A stretch of 9,234 nucleotides of DNA from an uncultured Gemella sp. (GTDB lineage: Bacteria > Bacillota > Bacilli > Staphylococcales > Gemellaceae), in the NCBI GenBank assembly GCA_947254465.1, contig CAMYEU010000051.1, positions 1-9,234 on the forward strand, in the 5' to 3' direction. The notes under the pieces are model-generated. The model ran no database searches, was not told where the DNA came from, and was given only the letters and a program-made list of their open reading frames with translations. Positions 6,791-9,234 of this stretch are shown here, one piece after another. The first letter of the stretch is position 1, and the number at the start of each line of letters is the position of its first letter. A program made the position numbers and the translations under genes.

Positions 6791-8146
6791 TTATTCGAAT
6801 TTCAGTACTTCTTTATTCGTAATGTTTATAACCTTAGTTGCAACATTATCGATAAATTCCATATCGTGACTGACCATAATTAGTATACCAGGATATTTAT
6901 TTAATATCTTCTCTACCGCTTCTATCGCAACAACATCTAAGAAGTTAGTTATCTCATCTAGCAACAGTATATCTGTTTTTCTAAAAAGTAAACTTACGAA
7001 ATAAAGTTTAACTTTCTCCCCTTTGCTTAAGACTTCTATCTTCTTATTAATATCATCGCCTCTAAAATTTAGTAACGCTAGTATATTTCTAAGTTCTATA
7101 TCATCCAGTGAAGTTGATTCTTTTACAAATTCAAACAATGTTTTTTCTTCCTTAAAAATATCAAATCTATTTTGTTCAAAATACGCTAATTGTAAGGAAC
7201 TCGGAATGGACTCCTTCACATAATTTAAAAAAGTAGTTTTCCCTGAACCATTTTTTCCTTTAATTAAAATCTTATCCCCACTAGTAAAAGTAAAACCAGG
7301 TGTTGCCCAGAGAAACTTCCCATCTATTTCACAGCTTTTCGCATCAATACAAAAACTCTTCTCATGGGTTTCTTTAAATATTTCTAGAAATTCAATATCA
7401 TACTTATCTTTTAACGGCTTAGGTTTAATATTAGCCTGTAACTTATCTTCTTGTTTTGCTATTTTTTTCTGTAATTTCTTTTGATTTTTTGAAATTTTAT
7501 TTTTTACACTTATAATTCTATAATCTGATCCACTCATGTTCTTTGGCTTTCCAGATTTTTTCCCCTGCTCCTCTTTCATCTCTTGAATGCTTTTCTTTAT
7601 CTTCTTAGTTTCTTTATTGTACTTTTGCAATTCTGCTTCATATTCAGTAGTCTCAATTTCTTCTTGTAGCTTATACTCGTGATAATTCCCATTAAATTCT
7701 CTCACAGTATTATTTTCAATTATCCATAACTTTGTACAAACATTATTTAAGAAATTTCTATCGTGACTTGCAATACAAAAAGTCGCTGGAGTTCTTTTTA
7801 TAAGATTAGCTATTTTGCTAGCATTATTATAATCTAAGTATGTTGATGGTTCATCTAGTAAATATAGTTCAACATTTGATAATAAACTACCTCTAATCTT
7901 GTTTACAACAACTTCTCCTCCACTTTTTTTAAGAAGAGAATTTTCTCCAAATTCTAAAAACTCTGATGAAATGTTATTTTCATCTTTAAGCAAGTCATCT
8001 ATATATTTTAACAGAGTTGTCTTCCCTGAACCATTTTTCCCTATTAAACCAATAATATCACCAGTATTTATACTCAATTTGTCTAATTTAAATAATATCT
8101 TCCCTTGTTTCTCAAACTCTATGTTTTTAATATTTAATATTTGCAT
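6791..8146 (-). CDS. ARE-type ABC-F ATPase (Vga/Msr/Lsa-like ribosome protection protein)
   Basis: ABC-F proteins of this group bind the ribosomal E site and displace antibiotics from the peptidyl-transferase centre or exit tunnel; the drug range cannot be read from sequence. The 451 residues hold two nucleotide-binding domains without membrane segments. The first has Walker A GKNGSGKTT (36-44), SGGE (75-78), Walker B LYLLDEP with Glu99, and SHD (127-129). A charged, Lys/Glu-rich linker follows at about 160-245. The second has GKNGSGKTT (297-305), YFEQ (Q-loop Gln325), LSKGE (373-377), ILLLDE with Glu398, and SHD (426-428). The linker phrase GKPKNMSGSD and the end (NVATKVINITNKEVLKF) resemble Vga(A) as I remember it. 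Oddities: domain 1 has no obvious Q-loop glutamine, signature 2 has Lys for Gly, DEP is DEI in domain 2, and there is no C-terminal extension. AGGAG (8158-8154) with a 7-nt spacer supports the start. A leader-peptide attenuator precedes it. Confidence 0.88.
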   Translation of the reverse strand: MQILNIKNIEFEKQGKILFKLDKLSINTGDIIGLIGKNGSGKTTLLKYIDDLLKDENNISSEFLEFGENSLLKKSGGEVVVNKIRGSLLSNVELYLLDEPSTYLDYNNASKIANLIKRTPATFCIASHDRNFLNNVCTKLWIIENNTVREFNGNYHEYKLQEEIETTEYEAELQKYNKETKKIKKSIQEMKEEQGKKSGKPKNMSGSDYRIISVKNKISKNQKKLQKKIAKQEDKLQANIKPKPLKDKYDIEFLEIFKETHEKSFCIDAKSCEIDGKFLWATPGFTFTSGDKILIKGKNGSGKTTFLNYVKESIPSSLQLAYFEQNRFDIFKEEKTLFEFVKESTSLDDIELRNILALLNFRGDDINKKIEVLSKGEKVKLYFVSLLFRKTDILLLDEITNFLDVVAIEAVEKILNKYPGILIMVSHDMEFIDNVATKVINITNKEVLKFE

Positions 8147-8194
8147 ACATTAACTCCTTTTTAATAAAATCTCTCTATTGATCTAATGTATCCA
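8142..8194 (-). promoter_or_regulatory. Start-codon-sequestering hairpin of the ABC-F gene (translational attenuator)
   Basis: In the RNA, ATACATTA (8191-8184, inside the leader ORF) is perfectly complementary to TAATGTAT (8152-8145), which contains the first two bases of the ABC-F start codon. Beyond one G-G mismatch two further pairs (TG with CA; 8194-8193 with 8143-8142) extend the stem. The 31-nt loop holds the ABC-F Shine-Dalgarno near its 3' side. A ribosome held on the leader ORF would cover the 5' arm and expose the ABC-F start. The pairing is seen directly; the mechanism is inferred from known inducible resistance genes. Confidence 0.75.
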
Positions 8195-8195
8195 T
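8175..8195 (-). CDS. Leader peptide MDTLDQ upstream of ABC-F gene
   Basis: This is a six-codon ORF (M-D-T-L-D-Q, TAG stop). It has the strongest ribosome binding site in the region: GGAGGTG (8207-8201), with GGAGG 7 nt from the ATG. The stop is 28 nt before the ABC-F start. Codons 2-4 are the 5' arm of the hairpin that hides the ABC-F start. Short leader peptides of this kind control erm, cat and several ABC-F resistance genes by drug-induced ribosome stalling (for example the MYLIFM leader of msrD). MDTLDQ does not match a leader I recognise. The strong ribosome binding site on such a short ORF is the main argument that it is translated. Confidence 0.75.
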   Translation of the reverse strand: MDTLDQ

Positions 8196-8240
8196 GCTCC
8201 CACCTCCGAATTGAGTTTTACTAGTCTCTATTTAACTCAT

Positions 8241-8269
8241 ATTATATCAAAAATAAAAATAATTGAAAA
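8241..8269 (-). promoter_or_regulatory. Promoter of the ABC-F gene
   Basis: On the minus strand a TGA-TATAAT extended -10 (TATAAT at 8246-8241) is preceded after 17 nt by TTTTCA (8269-8264), a 4-of-6 match to the -35 consensus. Transcription would start near 8234, giving a leader of about 88 nt that contains the MDTLDQ ORF and the attenuator hairpin. The -35 lies inside the cre-like palindrome. Confidence 0.75.
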
Positions 8270-8277
8270 CATTTTCT
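8264..8277. promoter_or_regulatory. cre-like palindrome between divergent promoters
   Basis: TGAAAACATTTTCT fits the catabolite-responsive element consensus TGWAARCGYTWNCW at 13 of 14 positions. The miss falls on the central G of the normally critical CG. It overlaps the ABC-F -35 box and lies upstream of the core promoter of the M20 gene. CcpA binding is possible but not secure; the GAAAA/TTTTC palindrome could equally be chance in A/T-rich DNA or the site of another regulator. Confidence 0.35.
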
Positions 8278-8307
8278 TTAACAATTCTCTATTTATTAAA
8301 ATATTTG

Positions 8308-8316
8308 TGCTATAAT
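8308..8316 (+). promoter_or_regulatory. Extended -10 promoter of the M20 gene
   Basis: TGCTATAAT is an extended -10 element with a perfect TATAAT (8311-8316). No good -35 lies at 17 nt (TCTATT), which is common with extended -10 promoters. The start would be near 8323, giving a 5' leader of about 30 nt, too short for a riboswitch. Confidence 0.7.
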
Positions 8317-8353
8317 TGTATTTATAATTAATAAAAGTAATCTGGAGGTTTTT

Positions 8354-9234
8354 ATGATTGAAAAAATTATACAAGATGAACTTGAAAAATTTTATCCAGA
8401 AATGATTGAACTTCGTCGCTATATGCATATGCATCCCGAAGTTTCATTTAACGAAAAAAATACAGCGAGATTCATTAAAGAATATTTAGAAAAAATTGGA
8501 ATTACTGATATAAAAACAAAAGTCGGATTAAATGGTGTAGTTGCAAGAATAAAAGGACAAGATTCTTCAAAGACAATCGCTTTTCGAGCAGACTTTGATG
8601 CTCTACCTATAAATGATGCAAAAGATACTCCTTATAAATCTACAATTCCTAATGCAATGCATGCTTGTGGGCATGATGGACATACAACAGCATTACTTGC
8701 AACGTGTAAAGTTCTAATGGATCATCAAAAAGAACTACCACACGATGTTGTTGCAGTTTTCCAATACGGAGAAGAACAAGCTCCAGGTGGAGCAAAACCT
8801 ATGATAGATGCTGGTTGCTTACAGGGGATTGATGCAATATTCGGTGCCCATCTTTGGACACCACTTCCACTTGGAACTTTAGGGTATAGTTACAAAGAAC
8901 TATGTGCCGCTGCTGATAGATTTGAAGTGAAAATCAACACTAAAGAAAATGCAAATATTATTGCTGCAGAATTTGTTAGTATTACTCAACAAATAGTTTC
9001 ACGATTTTCTAAACCGAGGGAAACACTAGTTATCACTTTGGGAAAACTTGAAAGTTCTGTTAAAGAAGCAAGTATTACTGGAACTATTAGACATTTCAAT
9101 AAAGAACTTCATAAAATGGTATTAAATAAACTTCAAAACTTATGCAAAGCTCTAGAAAATGAATATTCTGGAACTAATATAGAATTTATATATTATGGTG
9201 GCTATCCACCTCTTATAAATCTGTCTCTTATACA
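8354..9234 (+). CDS. M20-family metallo-amidohydrolase/peptidase, 3' end cut off, atypical lid domain
   Basis: The family hydrolyses N-acyl amino acids, hippurate-like amides, N-acetyl-diaminopimelate or small peptides; the substrate here cannot be assigned. The ATG at 8354 follows GGAGG (8344-8348) by 5 nt, and 293 codons are present before the window edge. Catalytic-domain marks are RRYMHMHPEVSFNE (21-34), FRADFDALPI (77-86), MHACGHDGH (102-110; Cys105 and His107), FQYGEEQ (136-142; Glu140/141) and GAHLW with His166. These fit the di-metal site of the M20D (aminoacylase/carboxypeptidase) group. The lid/dimerisation segment from ADRFEVKIN to GTIRHF is about 62 residues, against about 78 in B. 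subtilis YxeP as I remember it. It lacks both the GGHxxxP and the xxNVIPD motifs, although the reading frame is open throughout. The last metal-binding His would lie beyond the window. Confidence 0.88.
   Translation, partial: MIEKIIQDELEKFYPEMIELRRYMHMHPEVSFNEKNTARFIKEYLEKIGITDIKTKVGLNGVVARIKGQDSSKTIAFRADFDALPINDAKDTPYKSTIPNAMHACGHDGHTTALLATCKVLMDHQKELPHDVVAVFQYGEEQAPGGAKPMIDAGCLQGIDAIFGAHLWTPLPLGTLGYSYKELCAAADRFEVKINTKENANIIAAEFVSITQQIVSRFSKPRETLVITLGKLESSVKEASITGTIRHFNKELHKMVLNKLQNLCKALENEYSGTNIEFIYYGGYPPLINLSLI

Noticed and set aside
7911..8040. Short Walker A to signature distance in ABC-F domain 1, considered as a frameshift or deletion artefact
   Set aside because: The frame is continuous with sensible codons on both sides, and Vga-type proteins are also short here as far as I recall, so this is treated as a family trait with divergence.
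8127..8150. Out-of-frame ATG at 8150 overlapping the ABC-F start, opening a seven-codon ORF (MYANIKY)
   Set aside because: It is only 3 nt from the Shine-Dalgarno, too close for efficient initiation; the ATG at 8146 has 7-nt spacing and the long frame.
8211..8239. TGAGTT/AACTCA pairing in front of the ABC-F leader ORF, a possible alternative fold with the GAGTT at the ABC-F Shine-Dalgarno
   Set aside because: The first element falls at or before the predicted transcription start near 8234, and the remaining 5-bp pairing is weak compared with the 8-bp leader/start hairpin.
8317..8353. Possible riboswitch or T-box in the leader of the M20 gene
   Set aside because: Only about 30 nt lie between the predicted start site and the ATG, too short for either, and no stem is visible.
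8237..8434. Minus-strand 65-codon frame across the intergenic region and the M20 start
   Set aside because: It is antisense to the M20 gene, covers the divergent promoters, and its composition is that of A/T-rich noncoding DNA.

Overview
The window looks like the chromosome of a low-GC Gram-positive bacterium (Bacillota, class Bacilli). The DNA is A/T-rich, Shine-Dalgarno sites are strong GGAGG types, and the pyrimidine genes are ordered pyrR-pyrB-pyrC-carA-carB under PyrR-type RNA attenuators. A Gemella-like organism would fit, but that is a guess from overall character and no taxonomic marker is present.

Region 1 (about 1-6605, all minus strand) is the promoter-proximal part of the de novo pyrimidine (UMP) operon. 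Transcription starts at a consensus sigma-A promoter (TTGACA, 17-nt spacer, TATAAT; 6605-6577). It runs through pyrR (regulator), pyrB (aspartate transcarbamylase), pyrC (dihydroorotase), carA and carB (carbamoyl-phosphate synthetase subunits). carB leaves the window at base 1 with its C-terminal part missing. Two complete PyrR attenuators are visible, one in front of pyrR and one between pyrR and pyrB. Each has a PyrR-binding hairpin with a CAGAGA loop, an antiterminator and an intrinsic terminator that share bases and so exclude one another. When UMP is plentiful, PyrR binds the RNA and favours the terminators. No uracil permease gene (pyrP) lies between pyrR and pyrB, unlike the B. subtilis layout.

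Region 2 (about 6614-8277, minus strand) is a separate unit. It encodes a 451-residue antibiotic-resistance-type ABC-F ATPase (Vga/Msr/Lsa-like) followed by an unlisted 31-codon single-membrane-segment protein. It ends at a perfect 13-bp inverted repeat directly beside the pyr promoter. The leader of the ABC-F gene holds the most interesting structure in the window: a six-codon ORF (MDTLDQ) with a very strong ribosome binding site, whose codons 2-4 are perfectly complementary over 8 bases to the ABC-F start region. This is the layout of a ribosome-stalling translational attenuator and suggests drug-inducible expression.

Region 3 (about 8264-9234, plus strand) carries a divergent promoter and the 5' part of an M20-family amidohydrolase/peptidase gene that runs off the right edge. 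Its catalytic domain has the expected metal ligands, but its lid/dimerisation domain is about 16 residues short and lacks two normally conserved motifs. A cre-like palindrome lies between the divergent promoters and overlaps the ABC-F -35 box.

No tRNA, rRNA, insertion sequence or CRISPR array was seen, and no gene-free gap exceeds about 210 bases.
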